From the NCBI GenBank assembly GCA_018398815.1, contig JAFLJL010014739.1, forward strand, positions 1-64,000: a DNA stretch of 64,000 bases. Reading direction: 5' to 3'. Each line of letters begins with the position of its first letter. Positions within the stretch are counted from its first letter, which is position 1. The stretch is from Conus ventricosus (Eukaryota > Mollusca > Gastropoda > Neogastropoda > Conidae). Shown here one piece after another: positions 11,986 to 23,487 of the stretch. The notes beneath the pieces are model-generated. The model saw only the letters and a program-made list of their open reading frames with translations. It did no database searches and had not been told where the DNA came from. The position numbers and the translations under genes were made by a program.

Positions 11986-12344
11986 TATTGCTGTGATACC
12001 CCTTTTTTAAACCTGCTTTCCTTCCAACGGCCTGCTTCCCCAAATTTTTTTTCGCTTGGGCGGCCACAGAATTTCTTTTTTTAACTGTCTTGGGTTTTTT
12101 AAATCAGCTTTTTTTAAATGCCTTGGTGGGGCTTTGAATTCTTCAGTTGACAGAGAGACGGGCCCCGTCTTGAATTTCGGGCTTAAGCGCCAAAAATAAA
12201 AAAAATTTTTCCCTTTCCCTATGCAAGCACTTTTCCTTTTTTTTTAATGTTTGTGCGTGTGTGTGTTATTGTTTTGTTTTTTTTGTTTTTCTGTAATAAC
12301 TTACTAATTTTGAACATTGTTTCTTATAAATAATCAAAGGTGGG

Positions 12345-12560
12345 GGGCCACCCCCACCCGCACGCCCCCCCCCCCCACCCCACGCACGCCGTCCCCCCCC
12401 CCCCCCACCCCACGCACGCACTCCCCCCCCCCCCCCACCCCCGCACGCACGTCCCCCCCCCCCACCCCAGCACGCACGTCCCCCCCCCCCCCCACCCCAC
12501 GCACGACGCCTCCCCCCCCCCCCCGTGCCCACACACACTCCACCCCCCCGCCCCCAGTTC
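12345..12560 (+). repeat. C-rich tract of unit A
   Basis: The tract is CCCCCACCCC words punctuated by ACGCACG. It resembles the tract in the outer TIRs in composition and position but is flanked by different sequence. Six overlapping proline- or glycine-rich frames here are spurious. Confidence 0.85.
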
Positions 12561-12665
12561 TTAATTAAGTTTTTTTTAAAGTCCCAAGTTCTTAATTAAG
12601 TTTTAATTAAGTTACTTCAAGTTTTAATAAATTTTTTGATTAGTTCTTGATTAAGTCACCCCCCA
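12560..12665 (+). repeat. Degenerate TTCTTAATTAAG repeat, unit A
   Basis: Repeated AAGTTCTTAATTAAGTT-like words lie just beyond the 3' end of fam-5. The same kind of repeat follows fam-5 in unit B (21465-21570) and in the outer Polinton (39075-39300). Confidence 0.75.
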
Positions 12666-12984
12666 AAATAAACTAATCATCCTTTAAATATTTAAGTTAC
12701 TTATAATTTTCAAAAAATACAAACTTGTTTTTATCTTTAAATGTGATGTTAAAATATAACACACGCCCCAAAAAAGCGTCATCGTGGGATGTCTTTCTAG
12801 CGTTCTTGCATAGATCTTTAAGGAAGTTCTTACATCCTAAGCAAACCCCATTGTTACAATCTGGTTAGGAAATGCCCTTTTTTAGACTCCCTGCTTTATT
12901 TTTTTGATTTATCATTTTATAAACGCCATGATTATTTTTTTAAAAAAATTTAAAAAATTTAAATTTTTAAAATATTTGCATTTA

Positions 12985-13880
12985 AAGGTCAAAATGATCT
13001 TTGTTGTTGACGGTTCTGGGTGCGTTGTTTTTTGATTTTTGGGTTCAGATTTTTTTTTATTGCTTTTGTTTTTGGCTCCATTTTTTTATATATTTTTAAA
13101 AAGTAAAAACCGCCCCCCGGCAGCAAGGGCGCCAAAAAGGCAAAAGTTTTAAGTTCAATATTCCATGAAATTTGGCGTGAGGTTTTTTGAATCACATGAA
13201 GTTTTTATACTGGCATTGAATCAACTTGTTCTGGGTTGGAGGTTATGTTTTTTATAGAGTTTTATTTTTAACATTTAAATTTTTTTTGTCTGTTTTTCCC
13301 CTTGCTAATTTTTTTTCCTGCTTCAACACGCCCAGGATTTTTAATGGTCCCACCTGATTCAGCGTTTTTTTGTATTTTCTGGCTTTTGGGTTTCTTTTTC
13401 CCCCTGATTCAGTGTTTTCTGATTCTGCTGATTTTTCCAGCTCGGTCATTTTGAAGGGAAATAAAATCTATATGATTAAAAGTTTTTAACCCCGTTAATG
13501 GCATAACAATTTTCCAAATCTTGTATAGATCACTCCTAGAGACTCTAAGACTTTGTTTAAAAATGGATCTTGGTTTAATATACGTAAGTCTTTTTAAATA
13601 AAGGGAGAAAATCTATGATAGTTTAGGTACAAACTAAGACCGTTTTCCCCACACTTTTCACCATTCTAGACCCCCTGGCTTCATACCGTTTGATACTTTA
13701 AAATGTTTGCGGCGCATTTGTTGAAACGTTCGCTGAATTCAGTTCCGAGGAAAAGTTTTGTTTTCCCCCATGCTGCCAAAAAAAATACCCTCTCCTTTTT
13801 GGGGATAATAGCTTGAATAACTTGGTCATTCATAAGTTTTGGAAAAGGGTTTTGGCCGCCTTGTGCGTTAGATCTCACTG
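12985..13880 (-). pseudogene. fam-5 Polinton protein, unit A (noisy)
   Basis: Minus-strand frames align with the clean gene at 38218-39061. Near 13780 a KKER-x-x-FLAAWGKT block matches HKERLYSLAACGKT. Near 13520-13560 a DPFLNKVLESLG block matches QDPVLNKSLETLA. The open stretch 13252-13449 carries the charged linker, and 12989-13195 a hydrophobic segment followed by a basic tail. In this Polinton the gene points towards the end repeats; in the outer one it points towards the polymerase. Function unknown; a C-terminal membrane anchor is likely. Confidence 0.6.
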
Positions 13881-13920
13881 TTCATGGGTTTTTTTTTTTA
13901 AAAAAATTTTTATTTTATAA

Positions 13921-14150
13921 AAATGGCACCGAAAAAAAAAAAATGTTTTCCCCCTTGTATACCATTCTGCGTTATTTGGAGGGGCTAAGTGTAGGTACTC
14001 ATGCTGGAAAAGCCCGTTAAGAAATTAAAAAAGCAGTCTTTGGGAACTGATTTGAGGTTCAGCAAAGCTGATTGCTATCATTGCGCTTTTGGTTCCCCGA
14101 AAGTTTTTTAGTCAAAGCCAAAGGAATAATTCCCAAAAGTATAAATTGTA
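13921..14150 (+). pseudogene. fam-7 small membrane protein, unit A (noisy)
   Basis: An ATG at 13921 starts a basic N-terminus, and shifted frames then resemble the clean 37701-37943 protein, including a KVFLVK-x-x-IIP-like end near 14100. It is divergent from fam-5 and followed by fam-6, the same neighbourhood as in the outer element but inverted as a block. Predicted short membrane protein of unknown role. Confidence 0.5.
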
Positions 14151-14171
14151 AGAAAAAAAAAAATTTATAAA

Positions 14172-14545
14172 ATGGCTTCACTCGTAAATGATAGGGGGGC
14201 GGGGTTAATGCGCTCGCTTTTTTGGGGAAATAATTTCGAAATTTGTAAAAATGCGGAGAAGGCGAGAAAAAGACAAACAAAGTGTGGGGAACACCAGCAC
14301 AAGATCGCTATGAAAACAAGAATTGAGCGTTAGATTTTTTAAAAAAACACTAAAAAAAAGGGGCATGCAGCTTACACAAATTTAAAAAATGTTGATCGCA
14401 AAAAACAATATTATCTTGAACAGGCAAACCAATCGAGACAGCCCCCACCAAAATTCAGTGATTTTTACATCCATCAGAAAAAAAAGGAGCAAAAAAAATT
14501 GGGGTTTTTGCTTTGGGATACCTTGTGATTTGTTGCACAAATTTT
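14172..14545 (+). pseudogene. fam-6 small Polinton protein, unit A (noisy)
   Basis: Starts MASLV at 14172, like MASLVMMIGG in unit B and MAGVVMMVGG in the outer copy. A block near 14430 reading PPPKFSDF matches SPPPELSDF of the outer gene. The middle is too noisy to follow. Confidence 0.5.
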
Positions 14546-14559
14546 TTGGTGAATAAAAA

Positions 14560-15445
14560 ATGAACAAAACTATTATTTGCCCAAAGGTATTTGGGAAGGG
14601 AAAACACAATTAAAAAACTAAGCCAAAAAAGCCGGATCATTTTAAAAAACCGCAAAAGAAAAGGTTATCTAAAACAACGATTTGGGAAATTTTTTTACCT
14701 GCGCCAAACGAAAACGAGACCCCAAATTTGGAAAACATACCGAACGACACCCTCAAATGGATCTTTTATATTTACCTTGATACATTAGACGAAAAAGATT
14801 TAGTAGCACCCAGTATTGAAGCTTCAAGAACAAAGACGGGCCATTAACACAAAGAGGGTTTTTCGTTTCTGTTGCCAAAACTGATTACCAAAAGAGGCCC
14901 CCTTAAATTAACCCCGCTGATTCAAGTTATGATGGAAAAAATTTAAAGGCCAGTGAATCAAATTGTTAAAAAATAGAGTTACCCTTAGAAAAGGCATTCC
15001 AGGAGTTTACAGATCACGGGGGTTTAGTCGAAAAAATTTTAAAAAACATTAGCTGAAAAAACTTTTTTCTCCAGATACGGAGTGATTTCAATTTCGCAAC
15101 ACAGAAAGGGGTTTGAAGATGCCTCGTTTTTTCGCGCAAAGAAAATGAAGAATTAAAAAGGGTTTAAAACCCGTACAAGCAATCAAAAGAAAAACAATAA
15201 AAGTTCTAAGGGGGAGTCTTATCCGGCAAAATAATCCCTTTGGATTGAAAGTAAAGGTACCCTTTTTTTACCGGGGGGGAAACAGAAAGGGGCACTCGCA
15301 TCAGGGGCAACAGATCCATTGGGGGTTGATCCTATGAAATAAAAAGAATTGTAAAAATAATCCCCCCGTGTATTATTTCGAGAAACGACACAACAAAACA
15401 AACCGCTCCCCAAAGACTTTTGTGAAAGAAGAAAATGCCCGATAA
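14560..15445 (+). pseudogene. Polinton integrase, unit A (noisy)
   Basis: The start near 14560 (ICPKVFGKGKT-like) aligns with SPKGYWKGKT of the outer integrase. Near 14695-14730 a FTCAKRKRDP-like reading lines up with YLPAPKRIIRP. The end near 15230-15300 shows the PFGLKV-x-x-YL block of the C-terminal domain. It converges on the 3' end of polymerase B with almost no spacer, unlike the outer element. Retroviral-like DDE integrase family, needed for genomic insertion of Polintons. Confidence 0.65.
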
Positions 15446-15469
15446 ATTTTGCCGGGCCAGTTCCCCTTT

Positions 15470-18400
15470 AATTAATTTACGGTTCTCCAGTGCCCAATTG
15501 CATATGAAAAACCCCGGATTAAAAAACACCGTTTTGTGTTTTTCTATCTAACGTTCTTTGTTTCAAGTTGTGTTTTTCTCATGTAGATTTGATCGCAGTT
15601 TTACTTTTTTCTGAGAAAAAGTCTTATTTTCCAAAAAAAGTTTTTTGTGTTGCATGTGATAGTTGATGCCAACACTGCGAATATTCCCCTTTTCTTTTTT
15701 AAAGATTTTTCCGGTCGAAAAAATGTAAATTTTGCCTTAACCCCACAACTCCTTTTATCACCTTTCCGAAATTATCCCTTTATCTTTCCTAAAACCTTTT
15801 TGTTTGTAATTGAAGTAAAGGCGAATCTTTAGGGTAATCGGTTGTCGTACCATCCACCGCTCTTTAGCTACTTCGGTTTTTCCTTCTTTTTTGATGTCTT
15901 CAGTAGGGATATCTTAAACAAAACTACTGTATCGTGTTTAAGTACTCTGGGGCTCGGTGAGGGGCTTTTAAAATGTCATAAAGAAAAATCTAACATCAAA
16001 AGCTTGATAAATTAAAACGTAAACCCAAAAAAATACAGGTTTTTTTAAAATTTATTTCTTTTTTTTCTCATTTGCCAAAAGTGATCAGAATCTTTTTTAA
16101 AATCCGAATAATTAGGTTTTTAAGTCAGCTTAATTGCTTCATTTCCTTTGGGACCAACGCATCTTTGCGCTTTGCGGATTCTCCATGTCTTTCCAAAACA
16201 GCTGTTGCATTAGCTTTAAAAAAATTTTTTTGAAAACTGTGGATTTAAATTTTGAGATCATGTTCTTCAGATGTAGGTTTCTGAATGTTCTTGTTTAAAA
16301 AGCAATTATACGAGAATGCTTCAACTTTAAACCCTGTCTTTTTAAAATTGTAGAAATCGTAAGACAGACATAATTTTTTTTGCCCCGAGATTAGGCACAA
16401 GTTTAGGCGGGTTTTGTTTTTGCCATCCTTAAACTTTTTTGCGCTAATGGTAGTCATTATGCAGGTCTGGAGTTTATAGGATTTTAAGTCACTTTTAGAA
16501 TGAAAAACCCGCTGTGTTTAGGCGTCAAAATGCCCCCCCCTTTTTGCTTTTTTAAATTTTTGTAGCCGCCTGGTACTTTTAAGTTGGAATGGAAATGATT
16601 GCCCATAGCCCAACCCTACGTTGTTTTTCTCTAAAAAACATAAGATAGTTAGACTTTTTTCCGGATCATAGTCTCCCAAATATTTGTTGTTGCTTTACAG
16701 TAAGTGGACGCCATACTAATTCCCCCACGCAATCCGTTTTTCAATTTGAATCATTTGGGAAATCCCAATAAATCAATTGACTCCAGTAAACTTTTTGAAA
16801 GCTCCCAACTATCCCGGGGGAGAAATGTAAGCGCGGGATCCAGGCTGTAATGTTCTGAGGTCTTCTTAGTTTCAAAAACGTCCGCCAAAAAATACATGCC
16901 ATCAAGTATGAATCATGTAGTCCCCCACGTTTTACACCAACTTTGCCACGCCTCTTTAACTGTGGTACGAGTCACGATGTCCTTTTTCCCCTTTGACTGA
17001 AAAGACGCCTTTTGGAGGAGTGTGTTTCGTAAAACCTTCCCCAAAGTTCAGTACTCTAAGGGTAAACGCCCTTTCTAACGAGAGTTGGGTCAAAATATTT
17101 TTTTCTTTTTTGGGAGGCTTTAGGACATGGGCCCGTGACTTAAGACCCCTCATGTGTCTAGAGTCTAGAAAACATGTTTTTAAAATGAAAAACATGTATT
17201 TTCTGATGCTTTTCAATGTGTACCCCGAAGGCATCGCCCGCTTTCATTAAGGTGGGGGTCTAACCCCGCCCAATTATGAAAGAAAACAGGCAGCTTTCCC
17301 TGTCTTTGGATCAAAAATTTAGTTGAAAAAAAATTGCATTTGTTATGCGCCGTCTCTGAACTTTCCGCAATGTGTCTGGTCTCTTCTGTCGGATTTCTGC
17401 GCTGATAGAGCCTAAACCCCAAAAACCCAAAAATGTGTGGCTGAGTCATACTGTGGGTTTTGGGCTTCAGGTGTCATTTTTGATTTTTAGTAAGTTTTGA
17501 TATTAGCAGCATTTCGCCTTGCTGCATGCGTTCAAAAAAAGTTTCTGCAGCATTTGCCCTCTATATAAATTTTTGGGTTTGAATGAAAGCCAGCCCCGAC
17601 AACGTTTAAAGCAAAGAACAAAATTTTTTGAACCATTAAAAACCCTTTTTCGAAGTTTTTGTGGGGTGGCCCTTTTATAAGGAAAAGAGTGATTAAAAGT
17701 CTGCGTAAACAACCTAGGGGGAATTTTTTGATCGTTTTTCCCTTCTTTTAAAAAAACTTTAGATCCCGGGGGGGGGGGTTTTAATTAGTTCCGTATTACA
17801 GTTACAGAAATTTTAAAAAGTTTCTTATGTTGCTCGCGGGGTGAACGATGGCATTCTTTTTAAAAAAATTTTTTCAAATTCTGTTTTGTGCCCATTTTTG
17901 AAATATGCTCATTGTTTTCTCATGTTTTGTATTTTTTTTGTAATGCGGTACCCCGGGTTGAAAACACAGTAGTAAGAACATGATTTTTGTCTGGTTCGCC
18001 AATTGTTGGGCTTTTTTAAAAACCTTTAATCGGCAGAGATTTGTTTCCTCACCCATGTGATACATTAACGTTTATTGGTTTGTTTTGTTCTTTAAACCCA
18101 TCAATTTGGCACCTAACGGAAAGGACACCCCCTAAAGTTTGACATTGATGAAGGGGCGATAGTTAGACACTCTCCTGCTTTTTGCGGATTAAAGCAGCCT
18201 TTGGGGAACACACCAATAAAACATTTTTGTTTTTAATTCTTTTGTTTTGAACTGCTCTTTTCGCTACCAAATCTCGAGGGAGTGGAATTAAGACTTGCCC
18301 AAAATCGGCGCTCTTAGCCTTTTTAACTAACTCTAAAAAATTCGCCCTTGACCAACCCGGGCCCCTTTATTTTTGGGTTTTTTGCGGCAGCGTCAAAAGT

Positions 18401-18692
18401 GCAAGCAGTTGTCTGCCCAACCCGGGGGGGAATCGTTAGAGAAAAAATGTGTGTTTAGTTGAGACCCAGACTTTTAGATTTTCTTCATTTTTGTTATATA
18501 GTCGATTTTAAAAACTAACATTACTTTAACTGGCGGGTCTATTGTTTGTTTCTGAATTTAGAAAAGATTCAACGCTTGCCTTCGTTTTTTGGGGCAAAGA
18601 CTTTTAAATCAATTCATTTAGTGCTCTTGATAAACGCTCTCTTCAAGCATTCCTTCAAAAAAAATTGTCTTTCCCCTTTATATTCTTGCCAT
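15470..18692 (-). pseudogene. Protein-primed DNA polymerase B, unit A (noisy)
   Basis: It is recognised by base-level alignment to the clean parts of the other two copies. The C-terminal coding end near 15480-15530 matches 39305-39370. The uninterrupted sequence around GTACC at 15847-15851 matches the site where Gypsy-2 sits in the outer copy. 16250-16450 matches 44880-45100, and 18290-18540 matches 27270-27500. The start codon is taken as the complement of 18690-18692 by alignment with unit B. Family role: replication of the Polinton from a terminal protein. Not translatable as it stands. Confidence 0.75.
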
Positions 18693-18824
18693 GTTGAGCT
18701 CTTTTCTAACTCAAAAAATTTTTTAAAATTAAAAAAAATAATAATCAGAATCATATCAACGGGCTTTTTGTGCTTGGACTAAAAACAAAGTATAAACCCC
18801 TTTGGTGTTGTTTCGGAGCGTTTT

Positions 18825-19403
18825 GAACAGGTTTAATTTCTCGTTTTCTTTTTTTTTAAACATTTTTTTTATCTGCTCGGCGTCTGGCTGTTGAAAAAAC
18901 TTGTCCTTGCCTTTTTTTGAAGATCAACCCTTTTTTCTTTTGTAGTCACAAAATCGGGCCCGTAAACGTTAAAATTTTTCACCCTGATGTTTTAGTCAAC
19001 TAGCGCTTTTTTATTGTCAGTTTAAACGAAACTAAATTTAGCCGTTTTAGTTGAACCATGTGTGGCTTTTGGGTTTAGTTTTTTTAATTTTTGCCCCGCC
19101 GCACTTACAGCATGAACACAGGCCGAAGGTAAAGGGCAAACCTCCAAGAGTAAAGCTGGGGTGCGCCTATCCCGTTTCTAAGAGACCAACACTCGTTCCG
19201 TGATAGAGCATTTATCGATCTCCCGTTTAACATAATAACACATTACGGCGCGAAAACCCTTTGTTTGGTTTTGCTGTTTTGAAAGGCTTTTCTAGACTTG
19301 CTGCATTTTTGTAATGTTGTTAAAAGAAGGTTTTTTTTCTAGGGTTTTTTACTATCTCTTTTCTTGGCGGCGCTTAGGCACATTTGGATAAAATGAACGA
19401 CAT
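18825..19403 (-). pseudogene. fam-4 Gly/Ala-rich protein, unit A (noisy)
   Basis: It matches 27828-28429 base by base apart from homopolymer changes, for example the GCGGCGC word near 19365 and the CATGCTTTTT start context at 19401. Homology between units A and B ends shortly upstream, so unit A does not contain the capsid gene. Confidence 0.65.
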
Positions 19404-19439
19404 GCTTTTTTTAAAAAAAATAATTTTTAAGTAAATATT

Positions 19440-20340
19440 TTTTAGACCAAAAACAACCCCCACACACACACAACACAATCTTTTCTTTCTCTCTCTCGTT
19501 AAACGCATAAAATCCCACACTTTTTTCGAAATTTTCCCACCTCCCAATTTTTGTCCAGACGGCAGAAGGGGGCTGAAACCTAATCATTAATTTCGGCTCG
19601 CGGCATTTTTTGCGCCAGAGCGCCTAGCCTGCGCTGTGAAACAAAGCCACTCGCTGGGTTGCACAAATCGCCCGTCGACACCCCGTAGAGGCTGTCCCGA
19701 CACAGGGGGGTCCCCCATTGTTGTTGAGCCATTTACAAGAAGGCTGTGTTTTGACTGCGCTCTGTTGTGACCACTGTGTTTTACTTGTGTTATTTTAAAA
19801 TGGCTAAAACGTTTTAAAAGAACGGGTTTGTTTCGAGGCCAAAAAGTTTTTTTTTAACTGCATTTTAAGTATTTGTTAAAAAAGAAATTAGGCGAAGCAT
19901 GTTGTGAAACGGAAAGATTTTTTTTTCTAAAAAAACAAAAAAAGGAACAAAATTGTTTTGGAAAGAAGACATCTTAAAGGGTTTGTTGGTTAAGGAATGA
20001 AACAAATGGCCAGTTTTGATAGTGTTAAATTTTGATGAGAGGTTTCCTTTTTTAATAAATGGCGTGCATTGTAAAGTTGGCCAAAGCAAACAAACCATCA
20101 CGCGTTGATTTTTGGGGGAAGGGTTTAGACAGTAAAGCCTTTTAAAAAACAGGCGTTTTTTTTTAAAGGGCGGAGGTAAACACGGCGTTCGATGTAAAAA
20201 ATTATATTGAAACATTTTTCTGTCCTCCAAGTAAAAATGTTCTTGTTTTGTATAACTTGATGATTTTTAAACTACAGATTCATGTTCATGTGGCAGGTGA
20301 TCTGTGTATTAAGATGTGTTACTTTTTATTTTTTTAATTT
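19440..20340. other. Unique spacer between units A and B
   Basis: About 900 bp with no counterpart in unit B. A GC-richer block at 19550-19760 looks unlike its surroundings and may be a fragment of host or other DNA. The 121-codon minus-strand frame at 19865-20230 has no recognisable motif and lies in noisy sequence, so it is not called. Confidence 0.5.
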
Positions 20341-20584
20341 TAAACCATTTTATCTCCCTTTCAAGGGGGGCCCTTTGACGAATGGCGTTTTTTTTAATGT
20401 TCTGGCAAAAAATAGATAGGGTTGGCAGACTTATTCTTTTCCTAGTATGGAGAGGAGTGTTGGGGCCCGGCCTATCTTCATAAAAATGCTCCAAAAAAAC
20501 ATGAGGGAGACTACTACGGGCGATTAGAGCCGCCTAATTCCCGAACCTGCAAAAGCAAGTTGCAAGCGCCCCTACCACTGACGT

Positions 20585-20865
20585 AGATCTTTTTTAGATC
20601 CCGCCAGCAGGAGCGGTCGGGTTTGTTTAGAGTTGGTGCTTTAGAAACATTTTGGCGCGACGTAAGACCTTGCAGGCCCCTACCACTCCCTAAGATCTAT
20701 TTTTTAGATCCCGCTCTGCGGGGAGCGGTCGGGTTTGTTTAGATTTGGGTGCTTTAGCAACAGTGCGCCGACTGTAAGCCCCATGCAGGCCTACCATGGT
20801 AAGATCTATTTTTAGTCCCGCTCAGCAGGAGCGGTGGGGGTTTTTGTTAGAGTTGTTCCCTTGAA
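20585..20865 (+). repeat. 110-bp tandem repeat at left end of unit B
   Basis: Three units start at about 20597, 20707 and 20815. Each carries CCCGCTCAGCAGGAGCGG, a CCGCTC/GAGCGG hairpin with a 5-base loop, followed by TCGGGTTTGTTTAGAGTTGG. An array of hairpins in the subterminal repeat resembles, in design but not sequence, the 67-bp array of the outer TIR. Confidence 0.8.
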
Positions 20866-21257
20866 TTTCCCCCCAGCACTTATGATTTTTGTATATATTG
20901 CTGTGATTACGGGCTTCACTGCTTGCTTCAACGCCCTGTTTTAAATTTTTTTGGTGCTTGGGCGGCCAAAAAAAATTACTTTTATTCAATGTCTTTTTTT
21001 ATTAAATAAAGTTTTTTAAAGCCTTGGTGGCTGCTTAAAAAATTTTAAATCTTCAGTTACAGAGGAGGGGCACCGTCTTAAATTTCGGCGTTTAAAGCGC
21101 CAACCATAAACCTTTCCCCATTTCCCTATGCAAGCACTTCCTTTTTTTTTTTTAAAGTTTGTGCGTGTGTGTGTTATTGTTGTTGTTTTGTTGTTTACTG
21201 ATTAACTATACTAAATTAACATTCGTTTTTTTAAAAATAAAAGGTGGCGACCAAAAC

Positions 21258-21455
21258 GCACCACGCCCCCCCACCCCCACCCCCGCACGCACGTCCCCCC
21301 CCCCCCCACCCCCACCACCCCACGTCCCCCCCCACCCCCCCCCCACGCCGCACGCCCCCCCACCCCCCCCCACGCACGACGTCCTCCCACCCCCACCCCA
21401 CCACGCACGTCCCCCCACCCCCCCCTTTGTCACCACACACACCCTACCCCCAAAT
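21258..21455 (+). repeat. C-rich tract of unit B
   Basis: CCCCCACCCC words with ACGCACG interruptions, as in unit A. Overlapping proline-rich and glycine-rich frames are artefacts of composition. Confidence 0.85.
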
Positions 21456-21464
21456 CGCCACAGT

Positions 21465-21570
21465 TTTTAAATTAAGTTTTTATTAAGTCCCCCAAGTTCT
21501 TAATTAATTTTTAATTAAGTTACTTCAAGTTCTTAATAAGTCTTGTTTAAATTTCTTGATTAAGTCACCC
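21465..21570 (+). repeat. Degenerate TTCTTAATTAAG repeat, unit B
   Basis: Repeated AAGTTCTTAATTAA-like words between the C-rich tract and the 3' end of fam-5, as in unit A. Confidence 0.75.
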
Positions 21571-21879
21571 CAAGACATAAAAAAATCACCCTTTAAGTAT
21601 TCAAGTTTCTTATAATTATCAAAAAAATACAAGCTATGTTTTTATTTTAAAATGTGATGTCTTATATGGGTACACACACGCCTAAAAAAACGCGTCATGG
21701 GGGGTGGTTTTTCTACTTTTCTTTGCATAGATTTAAGGAATTTTCTTACATCCTAAGCAACCGCATTGATTACAATTCGGTCTATGGAAATGTTTTTTAT
21801 AATCCATGTCTTTATTTATTGACTTTATCATTTTATTTACGCCATGATTTTTTTTTTTTAAAAAAATTTAAAAAATTAG

Positions 21880-22835
21880 TTTTAAAAAAATTTTGCTTTA
21901 TAAAGGTCAAAATGATCTTTTTTTTTTGTAGGGTTCTGGCGTCTGTTTTTTTTTCTGTATTTAGGGGTTTCGTTTTTTTTTGATTGCTTTTGTTTTGGCT
22001 GCCATTTTTTTATTATTTTAAACAGTAAAAACCCCCCCCAGAGCGCAAGGGCCCCAAAAAGGCAACTTTTTAAAATTTTCAATTTCCAATGAAGATTTTG
22101 GCGCTGGGTCTTAAATCACATAAAGTTTTTATAGCTGGCTTTGACAACTTGTTTGGCGTTGGCAGTGTTATTTTTTTCTTTATGAGTTTATTCTGAAACT
22201 TAATTTTTTTTGTCTGTTCCACTTGCTAATTTTTTTCCTGCTTAAACACGCCCAGGTTTTTTTAATGGCCCCAAACCTGATTCAGCTTTTTTCCTGTGAT
22301 TTTTCTGGCTTGGTTACTTTTTCCCACCTGTTAAAGTGTTTTCTGTTCTCTGTTTTTTCCAGCTCGGTCTTTTTGAAGGGAAAAAAATTATTGATTAAAA
22401 GTTATTAACCCCATGTTTAAGGGCGATAACAAGTTCCAAATCGGGAGTTAAGATCACATCTAGAGACTTAAGATTTTGTTAAAACTGGATTTGCGTTAAA
22501 TAATACGAAAATTTCTGTTCAGAAAAAGGGGAGCAAAATCATGACTATTTAGTGTACAAACTAAAAACCCGTTTGCCCCCCTTTTTCACCTTCTAGACCC
22601 CACTGGCTTCATACCTTTTTGATATTTAAAAATGTCTTGCGGCGACATTTGTTGAACTGTTCTATGCTAAATTCGTTCCGGGGAATGTTTTGTTTTCCCA
22701 CATGCTGCCAAAGAATACGCCTTTCCCCTTTTTTGGGGCATAATAGCTTGATCTAATTTTGGGTCATTCATAATTTTCGGGAAGGTTTAGGCCCCCTTTG
22801 TGCGTAGTAGATCTCATGTTCAGGGTTTTTTTAAA
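21880..22835 (-). pseudogene. fam-5 Polinton protein, unit B (noisy)
   Basis: Same alignment as the unit A copy. A hydrophobic segment followed by a basic tail lies at 21882-22082. A charged linker with a GRVEAGKKL-like word lies near 22230. The N-terminal half is near 22600-22800. The outer clean copy (38218-39061) is the guide. It is transcribed towards the end repeats. Confidence 0.6.
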
Positions 22836-22867
22836 TTTAAAAAAAATTTATTTTTTTTTATAAAAAA

Positions 22868-23095
22868 AAGCACCGAAAAAACTGTTCCCAACCTTGTATA
22901 CCATTCTGCTGTTATTGGGGGAAAAAGTGTGGGTACTCAATGCTTGGAAAAAGCTTTAAAAATTTAAACCAGCAATCTTGGCAAATGACTTTGGGTTTAG
23001 CAAAGTGATTGCTATCATTGCAGCTTCGGTTGCCACGAAAGTTTTTCTAGTCAAGCAAGGAATAATTCCAGACAGTTAAATTGTAAAAAAAAAAT
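22868..23095 (+). pseudogene. fam-7 small membrane protein, unit B (noisy)
   Basis: The expected start context is present, but the ATG reads AAAG as sequenced. Inside, FSKVIAIIAASVATKVFLVK near 22999-23060 is an easily read hydrophobic segment matching the outer fam-7 protein (VVKVIVVITAGIASKDFLVA). Predicted small membrane protein encoded between fam-5 and fam-6. Confidence 0.6.
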
Positions 23096-23107
23096 AATTT
23101 ATAAAAA

Positions 23108-23480
23108 TGGCTTCACTCGTAATGATGATAGGCGGCCGGGGTTAAATGCGCTCGTTTTTTTATGAAGAAATTACGCATTTAGAAAATGCGGATGAAGGCG
23201 AGAGAAAAAAGAAAACAAAGCGGGGACAAAGCGCAGCACAAGATCGCATGAAAAGCAGGAATGGCTTTAATTTTATTAATAACCACGAAAAAAGGGGGCA
23301 TGCAGCTTACACTTTAAAGATGTTGATCAAGCAATAAACAATATTATTTTGTAAAGGCAAACCAATCGAGACTTGCCCCCACCAAATTCAGTGATTTATC
23401 ACCATAGAAAAAAAAAAAGATGAAAGAAATTGGGGTTTTTGTCTTTGGTTGATTGTGTATTTTTTTGCACAAATTTTGGC
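23108..23480 (+). pseudogene. fam-6 small Polinton protein, unit B
   Basis: Starts MASLVMMIGG at 23108, then shifts frame. The open stretch 23146-23337 includes FNFINNHEKRGHAAYTLK, matching LDFINKKLREQGHAEHTFTD of the outer copy. A PPPNSV word near 23375 marks the conserved SPPPELSDF site. Function unknown; the N-terminus is hydrophobic. Confidence 0.6.
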
Positions 23481-23487
23481 TAAATAA

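Larger units (their letters stand above)
11490..19440 (+). repeat. Unit A, direct duplicate of 20340-28480
   Basis: Landmarks recur at a spacing of about 8.9-9.0 kb: the 110-bp array (11790/20597), C-rich tract (12345/21258), TTAATTAAG repeat (12560/21465), integrase (14560/23488), polymerase start (18692/27678) and fam-4 start (19403/28429). Copy A is noisy throughout; copy B becomes clean at about 27200. Homology ends just upstream of fam-4. Confidence 0.85.

Noticed and set aside
12266..12568. Several 70-90-codon proline- or glycine-rich frames on both strands
   Set aside because: They are readings of the C-rich tract in every frame; composition alone explains the absence of stops. The same applies to 21159-21486, 593-990 and 48171-48516.
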